Shown here one piece after another: positions 1 through 8,761 of a stretch of DNA of 64,000 nucleotides (its first letter is position 1; each line of letters begins with the position of its first letter). The translations under genes were made by a program, and so were the position numbers. The notes below the pieces were generated by a model. The model saw only the letters and a list, made by a program, of their open reading frames with translations. It searched no databases and was not told where the DNA came from. Source of the DNA: Pasteurella sp049670895. Its GTDB lineage: Bacteria > Pseudomonadota > Gammaproteobacteria > Enterobacterales > Pasteurellaceae. Where the stretch lies: the NCBI RefSeq assembly GCF_049670895.1, contig NZ_CP187170.1; one strand, written 5' to 3'.

Positions 1-145
1 AAGACTTCAATTTTAAAAATCTTTTCTAAATGAAATCAATCAACAAGTGCCCACACAGATTGTCTGTTAGATTGTTAAAGAACAAAAAATAACGACGCGA
101 TGTGTATCTCATTCGTTTACAACGTCGCGTCGTTGTGTGGGGCGT
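1..145 (-). promoter_or_regulatory. 16S rRNA leader with boxA and leader hairpin
   Basis: On the minus strand this holds a boxA-like antitermination element (TGTTCTTTAAC, 74-84) followed by a segment closely matching the well-known enterobacterial 16S leader (CAGACAATCTGTGTGGGCAC, about 49-68). Between promoter and boxA is a perfect 10-bp inverted repeat (91-100 and 125-134, arm AACGACGCGA), which would form a hairpin at the very start of the pre-rRNA. The mature 16S 5' end is not visible in the first bases. Confidence 0.85.
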
Positions 146-200
146 ATTATAGGGAATTTAAAACCCTTTGCAACCCCTTTTTGAAATTTTTTTCACTTTT
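146..200 (-). promoter_or_regulatory. rRNA operon promoter (rrn P1-like)
   Basis: Read on the minus strand, a -35 TTGCAA (168-173) and a perfect -10 TATAAT (146-151) are separated by 16 bp. The -10 is followed by a GC-rich discriminator (ACGCCCC), the hallmark of stringently controlled rRNA promoters, and preceded by an A/T-rich stretch (about 174-200) that resembles an UP element. It lies just downstream of murI, as in Escherichia coli where murI precedes rrnB. The 16S gene itself is outside the window to the left. Confidence 0.88.
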
Positions 201-261
201 TTTTATTAATTGATATTTTTTAAACATCACGCTTGGCATTTAGCACGATTTTGCTTTGTTT

Positions 262-1071
262 TTAGTCGGTTATGCTGAGTTGGCTAAATTGTTCGAAGCC
301 CCAAAAATGGATGACTTTCTGAAATTGTGCTTGGTCATCAAAAAATTGGGTGCAGAAAATCAGATTTTTCTCTATATGTTTAGACCGCACTTCAATTTGA
401 GACAATAAGTCTTTCACTCGTAAAGCAATCGCTCGACCAGAATCAATAAAAAAGTGGACTTGTGGTAGGCAACATTCAATTTCCTCTTTAATTAACGGGA
501 AATGGGTGCAGCCTAATACCACTGTATCTAAGGTTGTCATCTCTTCCCAAGGTGCGAGTTCTTTCTTTAAGGCAATGAAATCCACACCTTTTCCATGTAG
601 TTTTTGTTCGGCTATTTCAACCAATTTTGTCGTGCCTAATTTTTCTACCGTGCAATGTTGTGCATATCGTTCAATTAAATCGGCAACATAGGCTCTTTTC
701 ACGGTTCCCTTTGTTGCCAATAGGCCGATATGTTTTGTTTCAGAACATTCTGCCGCCGGTTTAATGGCTGGTACCGTGCCGACAATGGGAATTCGGAAAT
801 GTGCTCGCAAGGCGGGTAACACAACGGTGCTTGCGGTATTACAAGCAATGACGATCAGGTCTAAAGGAAAAGTGCGGTCGATTTTTTGACAAATTTTAAG
901 CGTTCGCTGAATAATTTCCTCTTCACTTTTTTCTGAATAAGGAAAGAAAGCATTATCAAAACAATAAAGATAGTGACAATGAGGCAAGAGTTGCTTAGTT
1001 TCTTTATAAACACTTAACCCGCCCATGCCTGAATCAAAAAACAAAATGGTGGGTTGTGATAAATGATTCAT
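262..1071 (-). CDS. murI: glutamate racemase
   Basis: Interconverts L- and D-glutamate in the cytoplasm, supplying D-Glu for the peptidoglycan stem peptide. The 269-residue length is normal. Visible are the N-terminal FFDSGMGG motif (Asp13), and the two catalytic cysteines in ACNTAST (Cys77) and GCTH (Cys188), the cysteine pair that acts as acid and base in this cofactor-independent family. It is last in a minus-strand string recG-ubiC-murI; its ATG overlaps the ubiC stop by 4 bp (ATGA), so translation is probably coupled. An rRNA promoter follows 90 bp downstream. One DNA uptake sequence lies inside near 870. Confidence 0.97.
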   Translation of the reverse strand: MNHLSQPTILFFDSGMGGLSVYKETKQLLPHCHYLYCFDNAFFPYSEKSEEEIIQRTLKICQKIDRTFPLDLIVIACNTASTVVLPALRAHFRIPIVGTVPAIKPAAECSETKHIGLLATKGTVKRAYVADLIERYAQHCTVEKLGTTKLVEIAEQKLHGKGVDFIALKKELAPWEEMTTLDTVVLGCTHFPLIKEEIECCLPQVHFFIDSGRAIALRVKDLLSQIEVRSKHIEKNLIFCTQFFDDQAQFQKVIHFWGFEQFSQLSITD

Positions 1072-1580
1072 GTGATTGTTCTCGTAAAAATTTGTGGCGT
1101 TAAAAATAATTCCGCCACCATCATGCTTTCTTGCCCAATTTGCATTAATGCACGACGAGCATAAAGCCCTGTTGCGTTATCTTGTGTCCATTCGAGTTTT
1201 GTTCTAATGCGATCAGGGCACATAAATAACCATTCCCCTAAAGGTCGTTCGCCTAACTGTTGTAATTCACGATGTTGGTTAACTAGCGAAACTGGAATCA
1301 GGGTTCGTGCGAAAATAAGAGGCTGTGCTTGATGTTTGAGTATCACTTCTCGACACCATAGACGATTTTCTTGTTTTGGGAAAAATTGCTGTTCATTTTC
1401 TATCAGCTCATCTACCCAGTATTCTGCAAGCACGCAAACCTTTATTTCACCAAAATGTGTGATGAGTTGCTTGGTTAAAGATGTGGATAAGGTTAACCAA
1501 TGACCAATCGACTGCGAAGATGGCATGTTCGTTGTGTTAACCCACTCTGCCTGTTGCAAGCATTCGGAATAATTAGACAT
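1068..1580 (-). CDS. ubiC: chorismate lyase
   Basis: A 170-residue protein of the UbiC family, which splits chorismate to pyruvate and 4-hydroxybenzoate, the first committed step of ubiquinone synthesis. Family features recognised are the WLTLSTSLT segment near the N terminus, the RTLIPVSLV segment with REVILKH before it, and the C-terminal LFLTP end. It overlaps recG by 8 bp upstream and murI by 4 bp downstream, so it sits in a tight overlapping run. Assignment rests on overall family resemblance; no cofactor motif exists in this family. Confidence 0.9.
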   Translation of the reverse strand: MSNYSECLQQAEWVNTTNMPSSQSIGHWLTLSTSLTKQLITHFGEIKVCVLAEYWVDELIENEQQFFPKQENRLWCREVILKHQAQPLIFARTLIPVSLVNQHRELQQLGERPLGEWLFMCPDRIRTKLEWTQDNATGLYARRALMQIGQESMMVAELFLTPQIFTRTIT

Positions 1581-3654
1581 GGGTATACATCTCCCGTTGA
1601 TGAATCCAACGCTGAATTAATTTTTCAGCCACCGCAGGCTGTTCAACGATCAAACGACGTGCATAATGCTGCACCATAGGAATCATTTTTCGATCTCGCA
1701 TTAAGTTGGCGACTTTAAATTCAGCCATTCCCGTTTGTTTCGTGCCAAGCACTTCACCAGGCCCCCGAATATCTAAATCTTTTTCAGAAATGACAAAACC
1801 ATCTTGCGTTTCCCTGAGCACTTGTAAACGTTTCTGCGAAATTTTGCCTAACGGAGGCTTATACATCAAGACACAAAAAGATGCTGTTGTTCCTCGCCCC
1901 ACGCGTCCACGTAATTGATGCAGTTGTGATAAGCCTAAACGTTCCGCATTTTCAATAATCATTAAGCTGGCATTTGGCACATCCACGCCCACTTCAATCA
2001 CCGTGGTGGCAACTAATAGATCAATTTCTGCCTGTTTGAAGCTTTGCATAATCTCTTGTTTTTCATTCGGTTTCATCCGTCCATGTACCAAGCCGATACG
2101 TAAGTGCGGTAGAATTTTACGAAGATCTTCCGCAATGGCTTCTGCAGCTTGTGCTTCCAACACTTCCGATTCATCAATCAACGTACAAACCCAATACGCT
2201 TGGCGTTTTTCATGAATACAGGCATGATTCACTCTTGCAATCACTTCGGCACGTCGTTCTTCAGAAATGACTACCGTGGTAATGGGGGGTCGTCCTGGTG
2301 GAAGTTCATCAATAATGGAGGTGTCTAAATCCGCATATACCGTCATTGCCAAAGTGCGTGGAATTGGCGTTGCTGTCATAATAAGTTGATGTGGGTAGCT
2401 ATTTGCCTGCTTACCTTTTTCTCGTAACATTAAACGTTGATGCACGCCAAAACGATGCTGCTCATCTACGATCACGAGTGCCAAATCCGCAAATTCAACA
2501 TCTTCTTGGAATAAAGCATGTGTCCCCACGACCATTTGAACCTTTCCTGACTGAATATTTTCCAGTTCCGTTTGACGAGCCTTACCTTTCACTTTGCCAG
2601 CTAACCAGCCCACTTGAATGCCGAGTGGTTCCAGCCAACGTCGGAAATTTGTTGCATGTTGTTCCGCTAAAATTTCAGTTGGTGCCATTAACGCCACTTG
2701 TTTCCCGTTATCAATCGCAAGTAATGCCGCTAATGCAGCAACCAAAGTTTTGCCCGATCCCACGTCGCCTTGCACTAAACGCATCATGGGAAAAGGATTG
2801 GCTAAATCACGTTCAATCTCTTGCGTAACACGTTTTTGGGCATGAGTGGGTTGGAAAGGTAATTGAGCTAAAAAGCGTTGCTTCAAATCTGTTTGATAAG
2901 CTAAAGCATAAGCAGAAAATTGTTGCGTACCGACCCGCACTTTTTGCATAGCAAGATTATGTGCTAAAAGTTCTTCAAAAATCAGGCGTTGTTGTGCGGG
3001 ATGTTGACCTTTTTCTAATGCGGCTAACGAGACATCTGGCGGTGGGCGATGTAAAAAACGAACCGCATCTTTTAAACTAAAAGGGTGAGGATTAAATTCA
3101 TAAGGCAAAATTTCTGCAATTTGCATATTCTCTAGTACCGCTAAAGCTTGGTCGGTGAGTTTGCGTAATGAATTTTGTTTCAACCCTTCTGTGGTGGAAT
3201 AAATCGGCGTAAGCGTTTCTTCTAACATGAGCGGGGCATTATCTCGAATGATTTGATATTCTGGATGATGAATTTCCGCCATAAAGCGACCACGTTTAAT
3301 CTCACCAAAGGCTTTGACTCTTGTTCCCGCTTGGAGACTATTTTTCATTCCCGCATTAAAGTTAAAAAAGCGGAGCATAATCTTAGACGAGCCGTCCGAC
3401 AGGGAAACCATCAGCATCGGGCGTTTGCCAAACTGCACTTCACAGGTTTGCACGATACCTTCAATCGTCGCATAAGATTCAGGACGAAGATCAGCGATGG
3501 GGGTAATTCTGGTACGATCTTCATAACGGATAGGTAAATGAAATAACAAGTCTTGGAGATTGAAAATGCCAATCCGTGCAAGTTTGTCGGAAATCGCAGC
3601 CCCTACACCTGAAAGTGTGGTTAAGGGAACTGCATCAAGGAATTGTATGGTCAT
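1573..3654 (-). CDS. recG: ATP-dependent DNA helicase RecG
   Basis: Branch-migration helicase that reverses stalled forks and processes recombination intermediates. The 693 residues match the family. The N-terminal wedge/OB region (PIRYEDRT, then SDGSSKIMLRFFNF) is followed by superfamily 2 helicase motifs: Walker A GDVGSGKT near residue 297, DEQH box near 395, the TATPIPRT motif, and the C-terminal GRVGRG motif VI. It overlaps spoT by 4 bp and ubiC by 8 bp. The order spoT-recG lacks the trmH gene that lies between them in E. coli. Confidence 0.97.
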   Translation of the reverse strand: MTIQFLDAVPLTTLSGVGAAISDKLARIGIFNLQDLLFHLPIRYEDRTRITPIADLRPESYATIEGIVQTCEVQFGKRPMLMVSLSDGSSKIMLRFFNFNAGMKNSLQAGTRVKAFGEIKRGRFMAEIHHPEYQIIRDNAPLMLEETLTPIYSTTEGLKQNSLRKLTDQALAVLENMQIAEILPYEFNPHPFSLKDAVRFLHRPPPDVSLAALEKGQHPAQQRLIFEELLAHNLAMQKVRVGTQQFSAYALAYQTDLKQRFLAQLPFQPTHAQKRVTQEIERDLANPFPMMRLVQGDVGSGKTLVAALAALLAIDNGKQVALMAPTEILAEQHATNFRRWLEPLGIQVGWLAGKVKGKARQTELENIQSGKVQMVVGTHALFQEDVEFADLALVIVDEQHRFGVHQRLMLREKGKQANSYPHQLIMTATPIPRTLAMTVYADLDTSIIDELPPGRPPITTVVISEERRAEVIARVNHACIHEKRQAYWVCTLIDESEVLEAQAAEAIAEDLRKILPHLRIGLVHGRMKPNEKQEIMQSFKQAEIDLLVATTVIEVGVDVPNASLMIIENAERLGLSQLHQLRGRVGRGTTASFCVLMYKPPLGKISQKRLQVLRETQDGFVISEKDLDIRGPGEVLGTKQTGMAEFKVANLMRDRKMIPMVQHYARRLIVEQPAVAEKLIQRWIHQREMYTHV

Positions 3655-5774
3655 TGATTGATGTTGCGTTCAATATTTACAAAACCGGGAAGTGTTTTAA
3701 TTTTACGGATAATATTGGCAAGATGTTTTGTATCTGTCACTGTTAATAATACGACAATTTGATATAAACGCCCTTCTTGCTCTTCAGTCCAAATGCTTTG
3801 AATATTGCTTCCCAAAGAAGAAATCATCGTGGTTAAATTTGGTAATGCCCCATGCTGATTGATCATTTCAATACGCAATTCTGCCTCAAAATCAATCATG
3901 TTATCACTTTGTTCCCATTCCACGGGCATGTAATGTTCTGGATTTTCCTTCCAGTTTCTGATATTTGAGCAACATTCATGGTGAATCACTAAGCCTTTAC
4001 CCGAGCTAGTATATGCCACAATAGGATCGCCAGGAATGGGGTGACAGCATTGTGCAAAAGTGGTTAACAGCCCACCTGTATTTTTAATTTCTAATGGATG
4101 TTTATTATTGGTTTCATCGCCATCGGTATCAATTTCAATTGCCTCACCTAATAAGCGATAGGCAATGACAGCACTCATCTGATTGCCTAAACCAATTTCC
4201 ATTAATAACTGATCAAAACTTTCTAATTTCAGCTCAGTTAAAAGATTTTGTACTTTTTCTTGATCAAGTTCTTCAATTTTGGTTGGGGCTAAAGCACGCC
4301 CTAACTGACGCTTACCTAAAGCAATCGCCTCGCCACCACGTAAATTTTTCAAGAAGCTACGAATATTTGTACGGGCTTTTGCGGTAACCACAAAATTTAA
4401 CCAACCTGCACTCGGCTGAGAATTTGGTAATGTAATAATATCAACGGTTTGCCCCGATGTCAGTGCTTGCGAGAGTGGATAGGACTTGCGATCCACATTG
4501 GCGGCAATACAACAATGACCAATATCCGTATGCACCGCATAAGCAAAATCCACAGGGGTGGCACCAACAGGTAATTCCACAATTCGGCCTTTTGGCGTGA
4601 ACACATAAATTTCTTTAGGGAAAAATTCAGATTTCACACTTTCAATAAATTCAAAGGAATTCCCAACACTTTGTTGTAATTCAATTAAACTTTGTAGCCA
4701 ACGTTGTGCACGAATTTGTACCGTGGTGCTGTCATTTTTTCCACCTTCTTTATACGCCCAATGTGCAGCCACGCCCATTTCTGCCATTTGATCCATTTCT
4801 TCCGTACGAATTTGGACTTCAACAGGCACCCCGTGCGGGCCAATCATAGAAGTATGTAAGGATTGATATCCATTAGCTTTAGGCACCGCAATATAATCTT
4901 TCACTCGACCTGGTCGTGGTTTATATAAATTGTGCATTTGCCCCAACACACGGTAGCAAGTGTCAATATCTTTTACCACTGCACGGAAAGCATAAATATC
5001 CATAATGGAATGAAACTGCTGATCTTTCAGTTTCATTTTTTGATAAATGGCGTAAAGGTGTTTTTCTCGTCCAAAAACACGGGCTTGAATACCCACATCT
5101 TCCAGACGTCCTTTGATTTCATTGGTGATCCGCTGGATCATATCCTTACGGTTACCACGAGCCACTTGTACAACTTTTTGCAATACCGCATAGCGTTGTG
5201 GGTGCATGGCTTCAAAACCCAGATCTTCTAACTCATTTTTGATATGTTCAATACCTAGACGATGAGCAAGCGGGCTATAAATTTCAAGGGTTTCTTTGGC
5301 AATACGACGGCGTTTATCTGGGCGAAGGGCTCCCAGCGTACGCATATTGTGAGTTCTGTCGGCGAGTTTAATTAAAACAACACGAATATCTCGTGTCATC
5401 GCCAAAATCATTTTTCGGAAGTTTTCTGCGGCGGCCTCTTTACGAGTACGGAATTTTAATTTATCGAGTTTTGACACGCCTTCCACAATTTCAGCCACAC
5501 TGGCACCAAATTCTGCTTCTAATTGGGCTTCAGTATAGGGGGTATCTTCAATCACATCGTGTAGCAACGCCGCCATCACGGCTTCATGATCCAAACGCAT
5601 TTCTGCAATAATGGAAGCCACCGCAACAGGGTGGGTAATATAAGGCTCACCACTTGAACGAGACTGCCCCTCATGTGCATCACGAGCGATCACATATGCA
5701 CGTTTGACTAGTTCAATCTGTTCTGGCGGAAGATACGCCTCAATAATGCGATTTAAACTTTCAAAAAGATACAA
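3651..5774 (-). CDS. spoT: bifunctional (p)ppGpp synthetase/hydrolase SpoT
   Basis: Sets the level of the stringent-response alarmone. The 707 residues contain, in order, an HD hydrolase domain (His48, HD at 72-73, ED at 76-77), the RelA/SpoT synthetase domain (around 240-350), a TGS domain (VFTPKGRIVELPVGATPVDF) and a C-terminal ACT domain. The start is a TTG giving MYLFESLN, exactly as in E. coli spoT, preceded by AGGTG at good spacing. It lies 62 bp after rpoZ and overlaps recG by 4 bp, the usual gmk-rpoZ-spoT order. Confidence 0.97.
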   Translation of the reverse strand: MYLFESLNRIIEAYLPPEQIELVKRAYVIARDAHEGQSRSSGEPYITHPVAVASIIAEMRLDHEAVMAALLHDVIEDTPYTEAQLEAEFGASVAEIVEGVSKLDKLKFRTRKEAAAENFRKMILAMTRDIRVVLIKLADRTHNMRTLGALRPDKRRRIAKETLEIYSPLAHRLGIEHIKNELEDLGFEAMHPQRYAVLQKVVQVARGNRKDMIQRITNEIKGRLEDVGIQARVFGREKHLYAIYQKMKLKDQQFHSIMDIYAFRAVVKDIDTCYRVLGQMHNLYKPRPGRVKDYIAVPKANGYQSLHTSMIGPHGVPVEVQIRTEEMDQMAEMGVAAHWAYKEGGKNDSTTVQIRAQRWLQSLIELQQSVGNSFEFIESVKSEFFPKEIYVFTPKGRIVELPVGATPVDFAYAVHTDIGHCCIAANVDRKSYPLSQALTSGQTVDIITLPNSQPSAGWLNFVVTAKARTNIRSFLKNLRGGEAIALGKRQLGRALAPTKIEELDQEKVQNLLTELKLESFDQLLMEIGLGNQMSAVIAYRLLGEAIEIDTDGDETNNKHPLEIKNTGGLLTTFAQCCHPIPGDPIVAYTSSGKGLVIHHECCSNIRNWKENPEHYMPVEWEQSDNMIDFEAELRIEMINQHGALPNLTTMISSLGSNIQSIWTEEQEGRLYQIVVLLTVTDTKHLANIIRKIKTLPGFVNIERNINQ

Positions 5775-5836
5775 GAGACACCTGACTTATTTAAAAAAAT
5801 GAATGAATGAAAACTTGACGAAAAATGACCGCACTT

Positions 5837-6106
5837 TTACTGATTAGATAATAAAGACACTGCGTGTAGTTCAGCATTTTCTTTTTCTAAGGCTTCATAA
5901 CGCTCTTGGGCATTCATGATATCGTTATTGATTAAGCCTTTTTCAATTTCACGCAATGCAATAACCGTTGGCTTGTCATTATCTTCAGGGACTAAAGGTT
6001 CACGAATATGTAACTGTAATTGTCTTGCACGACGTGCTGCGGTTAAAATTAAATCAAAACGGTTACCAATTTTCTCTACCGCATCTTGTACTGTGACACG
6101 AGCCAT
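5837..6106 (-). CDS. rpoZ: RNA polymerase omega subunit
   Basis: An 89-residue protein starting MARVTVQDAVEKIGNRFDL, a very conserved omega opening; the RRARQL segment follows. Omega helps fold and hold the beta' subunit and forms part of a ppGpp site on RNA polymerase, fitting its place immediately before spoT. It ends directly against a DNA uptake sequence in inverted orientation (about 5828-5836). Confidence 0.97.
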   Translation of the reverse strand: MARVTVQDAVEKIGNRFDLILTAARRARQLQLHIREPLVPEDNDKPTVIALREIEKGLINNDIMNAQERYEALEKENAELHAVSLLSNQ

Positions 6107-6172
6107 ATATTACTCCATCTCTTATTAGTCAAAAAAATGTTAAAAAGGGGTGATATGATACTAAAGTGCGGT

Positions 6173-6799
6173 CTATTTTGCTAGTAATTGTTCAATCAAC
6201 GCCTGATTTTGTTTTTGCTGATAAGCCTGAGTTAAACGCTCGGCATGTAAAATCGCCAGTAAATCCGCCAGTGCTTGCTCAAACACATCGTTTACGATCA
6301 CATAATCGTATTCATTGTAATGTGAAATTTCATCTATTGCTTTCGCCATGCGAGTAGCAATAACCTCTTTGCTGTCTTGCCCTCGACCGATTAAACGACG
6401 TTCTAATTCAGCCAAAGAAGGAGGCAAAATAAAAATACTTTTCACATTAGGCACTTTTTGTCGAATTTGTTGTGCCCCTTGCCAGTCGATATCTAAAAAA
6501 ACATCAATGCCTTTGGCTAAATTTTCCTCAATAGCAGGCAAGGATGTCCCATAATAATTCCCGCCAAACACTTTTGCATACTCTAAAAATAAATCTTGTT
6601 CAATCAAGGATTCAAACGTCTCCACAGACACGAAATAATAATGTACGCCCTCTTTCTCACCTTGACGCGGTGCTCGAGTAGTATGCGACACCGACACCAT
6701 CATTTTATTGTTTTGAGGTTGATCTAATAATGCAGAAATTAATGAAGATTTTCCCGCACCACTTGGAGCAGAAATAATGTATAAATTACCTTGTGGCAT
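6173..6799 (-). CDS. gmk: guanylate kinase
   Basis: Phosphorylates GMP to GDP with ATP in purine nucleotide synthesis and salvage. The 208-residue protein has the P-loop SAPSGAGKSS (residues 9-18), the GMP-binding segments TTRAPRQGEKEGVHYYF, and the DIDWQGAQQIR motif, all in place. It is the first gene of the gmk-rpoZ-spoT group; 66 bp, containing an uptake sequence near 6164-6172, separate it from rpoZ. Confidence 0.97.
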   Translation of the reverse strand: MPQGNLYIISAPSGAGKSSLISALLDQPQNNKMMVSVSHTTRAPRQGEKEGVHYYFVSVETFESLIEQDLFLEYAKVFGGNYYGTSLPAIEENLAKGIDVFLDIDWQGAQQIRQKVPNVKSIFILPPSLAELERRLIGRGQDSKEVIATRMAKAIDEISHYNEYDYVIVNDVFEQALADLLAILHAERLTQAYQQKQNQALIEQLLAK

Positions 6800-6896
6800 A
6801 GCCTATTCCCTATAATGAAAGATGTTCGCTATTATGCCGATAAATCCACAGAAAATCAGCTAAAAATAACAAAAGTGCGGTGCTTTTTTGAAAAGT

Positions 6897-7289
6897 TTAG
6901 CCTTCCATCATTTCCCCCGTTTCCGCATCTTCAAAGACCATTGAAACCGAATTAACACAATAACGTAATCCCGTAGGTGGCGGACCATCCTTAAACACAT
7001 GCCCCAAATGGGAATCACATTGCCCACAACGAATTTCTACACGAGGCTGCGGTAACTTGTAATCGTCTAAATAACGAATAGCATCGGGTGAAACCGCCTC
7101 AAAAAAACTTGGCCAGCCACAGCCTGCGTCAAATTTTGTATCCGACACAAATAACGGCGAATGGCAAACCAGACAACGGTATAACCCTTTTTTGTGTTGT
7201 TCCAATAACCTTCCTGTAAACGGGTATTCTGTACCTTGGTTTAAACAAACATGCACCTGAATATCTGTCATTTCTTCCCTTTTTTTCAT
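6897..7289 (-). CDS. msrB: peptide-methionine (R)-S-oxide reductase
   Basis: Repairs oxidised methionine (R epimer). The 130 residues form one MsrB domain: two zinc CxxC pairs (CLVC and CGQC), the DTKFDAGCGWPSF substrate loop, and RYCVNSVSM carrying the catalytic cysteine. Some Pasteurellaceae use an MsrA-MsrB fusion instead; here MsrB stands alone. It diverges from gapA, the same pairing as in E. coli. Two starts are possible, each with a Shine-Dalgarno: the ATG at 7289 (GAGGAAG) and one six codons in at 7271 (AAGGGAAG). The N terminus is shorter than that of many MsrB proteins. Confidence 0.93.
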   Translation of the reverse strand: MKKREEMTDIQVHVCLNQGTEYPFTGRLLEQHKKGLYRCLVCHSPLFVSDTKFDAGCGWPSFFEAVSPDAIRYLDDYKLPQPRVEIRCGQCDSHLGHVFKDGPPPTGLRYCVNSVSMVFEDAETGEMMEG

Positions 7290-7367
7290 TTTGCTTCCTC
7301 ATAAAAATAAGCTTACCCTCTGTTTTAAAAAACAGAAAAAAATTACACAAGTTTGAGATTTTATTAT

Positions 7368-7383
7368 TTTGACATAGATCACA
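7368..7383. promoter_or_regulatory. CRP/FNR-like site upstream of gapA
   Basis: TTTGA-CATAGA-TCACA matches the CRP consensus TGTGA-N6-TCACA in nine of ten half-site bases; the overlapping TTGAC-ATAG-ATCAC also resembles an FNR box. It lies in the msrB/gapA intergenic region about 80 bp before the likely gapA transcription start. Which regulator binds cannot be decided from sequence. Confidence 0.5.
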
Positions 7384-7420
7384 AAAACTTAATCTGTTAT
7401 TGTTTTACTTGTCGCCCAGT

Positions 7421-7450
7421 TACACAACTAAAAAAAAACCGTGCTATAAT
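7421..7450 (+). promoter_or_regulatory. gapA promoter
   Basis: A perfect -10 TATAAT at 7445-7450 is preceded by GC; the -35 is poor (TACACA at 7421-7426, 18-bp spacing). A weak -35 with an upstream CRP/FNR-like site fits an activated promoter. The resulting leader to the ATG at 7536 would be about 80 nt. Confidence 0.6.
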
Positions 7451-7535
7451 CCTTGGCGACAAAAAACAAAAGTGAAGCACTCCATTTTTGTTCTATGTAA
7501 CAATTTTGTTTAACTTTAATATAGGTGAAAATCTT

Positions 7536-8540
7536 ATGGCAATTAAAATTGGTATCAACGGCTTTGGCCGTATCGGTCGTATCGTATTCCGTGCTGCACA
7601 ACATCGTGATGACATCGAAGTAGTCGGTATCAACGACTTAATCAATGTTGAATATATGGCTTATATGCTTAAATATGATTCAACTCATGGCCGTTTCGAT
7701 GGTACTGTTGAAGTAAAAGATGGCAACTTAATCGTAAACGGTAAAACTATCCGTGTGACTGCTGAGCGTGACCCAGCTAACTTAAAATGGGACGAAATCG
7801 GTGTAGATATCGCTGTTGAAGCAACAGGTTTATTCTTAGATGATGCAACAGCACGTAAACACATCACTGCTGGTGCGAAAAAAGTGGTTTTAACTGGTCC
7901 ATCTAAAGATGCAACCCCAATGTTTGTAAGCGGTGTAAACTTTGATTCATATGCAGGTCAAGATATCGTATCTAATGCATCTTGTACAACAAACTGCTTA
8001 GCACCATTAGCAAAAGTCATCAACGATAAATTTGGTATCAAAGACGGTTTAATGACAACTGTTCACGCAACAACTGCAACACAAAAAACTGTTGATGGTC
8101 CATCATTAAAAGACTGGCGTGGTGGCCGTGGTGCGGCACAAAACATCATCCCATCATCAACTGGTGCGGCAAAAGCAGTAGGTAAAGTTATCCCTGCATT
8201 AAACGGTAAATTAACAGGTATGGCTTTCCGTGTTCCTACACCAAACGTATCTGTTGTTGACTTAACTGTTAACTTAGAAAAACCTGCAACTTATGCTGAA
8301 ATCTGTGCAGAAATCAAACGTGCTTCTGAAAATGAAATGAAAGGTGTATTAGGCTACACTGAAGATGCCGTTGTTTCTACAGACTTCAATGGCTGTGAAT
8401 TCACATCTATCTTCGATGCCGCTGCTGGTATCGCATTAACAGATAGCTTCGTGAAATTAGTTTCTTGGTATGATAACGAAACTGGTTACTCAAACAAAGT
8501 ATTAGACTTAGTTGCTCACATCTACAACTACAAAGCATAA
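7536..8540 (+). CDS. gapA: glyceraldehyde-3-phosphate dehydrogenase
   Basis: NAD-dependent glycolytic enzyme of the cytoplasm. From the ATG at 7536 the protein is 334 residues, starting MAIKIGINGFGRIGRIVFR (Rossmann fold) and holding the catalytic cysteine in SNASCTTNC. An in-frame ATG at 7488 would add 16 residues (MFYVTILFNF...) absent from the family; the later ATG has GGTGAAA before it and is preferred. Codon use is strongly biased to A/T-ending highly expressed codons compared with its neighbours. It diverges from msrB and ends in a clear terminator. Confidence 0.98.
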   Translation: MAIKIGINGFGRIGRIVFRAAQHRDDIEVVGINDLINVEYMAYMLKYDSTHGRFDGTVEVKDGNLIVNGKTIRVTAERDPANLKWDEIGVDIAVEATGLFLDDATARKHITAGAKKVVLTGPSKDATPMFVSGVNFDSYAGQDIVSNASCTTNCLAPLAKVINDKFGIKDGLMTTVHATTATQKTVDGPSLKDWRGGRGAAQNIIPSSTGAAKAVGKVIPALNGKLTGMAFRVPTPNVSVVDLTVNLEKPATYAEICAEIKRASENEMKGVLGYTEDAVVSTDFNGCEFTSIFDAAAGIALTDSFVKLVSWYDNETGYSNKVLDLVAHIYNYKA

Positions 8541-8561
8541 GTTTTAACTTAATTAATGCTC

Positions 8562-8594
8562 AGCCTCTTGTGAAAACAAGGGGCTTATTTTTTG
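8562..8594 (+). terminator. gapA terminator
   Basis: Stem AGCCTCTTGT / ACAAGGGGCT with a GAAA loop, followed by TTATTTTTT. Confidence 0.9.
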
Positions 8595-8595
8595 C

Positions 8596-8631
8596 TGTAA
8601 TGGACAAAATCCAACATGTTTGTCCATTACA
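8596..8631. repeat. 13-bp perfect inverted repeat
   Basis: TGTAATGGACAAA (8596-8608) and its exact reverse complement (8619-8631) flank a 10-base spacer directly after the gapA terminator. No T-tract follows on either strand, so it is not a classic terminator. Function unknown. Confidence 0.7.
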
Positions 8632-8653
8632 CCGTTTTAAGTGTCATAAATAG

Positions 8654-8685
8654 AAAAAGTGGGACCCAACATCGTTCCCACTTTT
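8654..8685 (-). terminator. terminator of the small lipoprotein gene
   Basis: Arms AAAAGTGGGA (8655-8664) and TCCCACTTTT (8676-8685) with an 11-base loop, followed on the minus strand by T-rich sequence. It sits 77 bp after the stop of the small lipoprotein gene. Confidence 0.6.
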
Positions 8686-8761
8686 CATTTCTCGTGATAT
8701 TACGCAAGCTTGATTACTCTTTCGCCTGCGTAAGGCTTTATGCTAATACTACGCCTATGAA

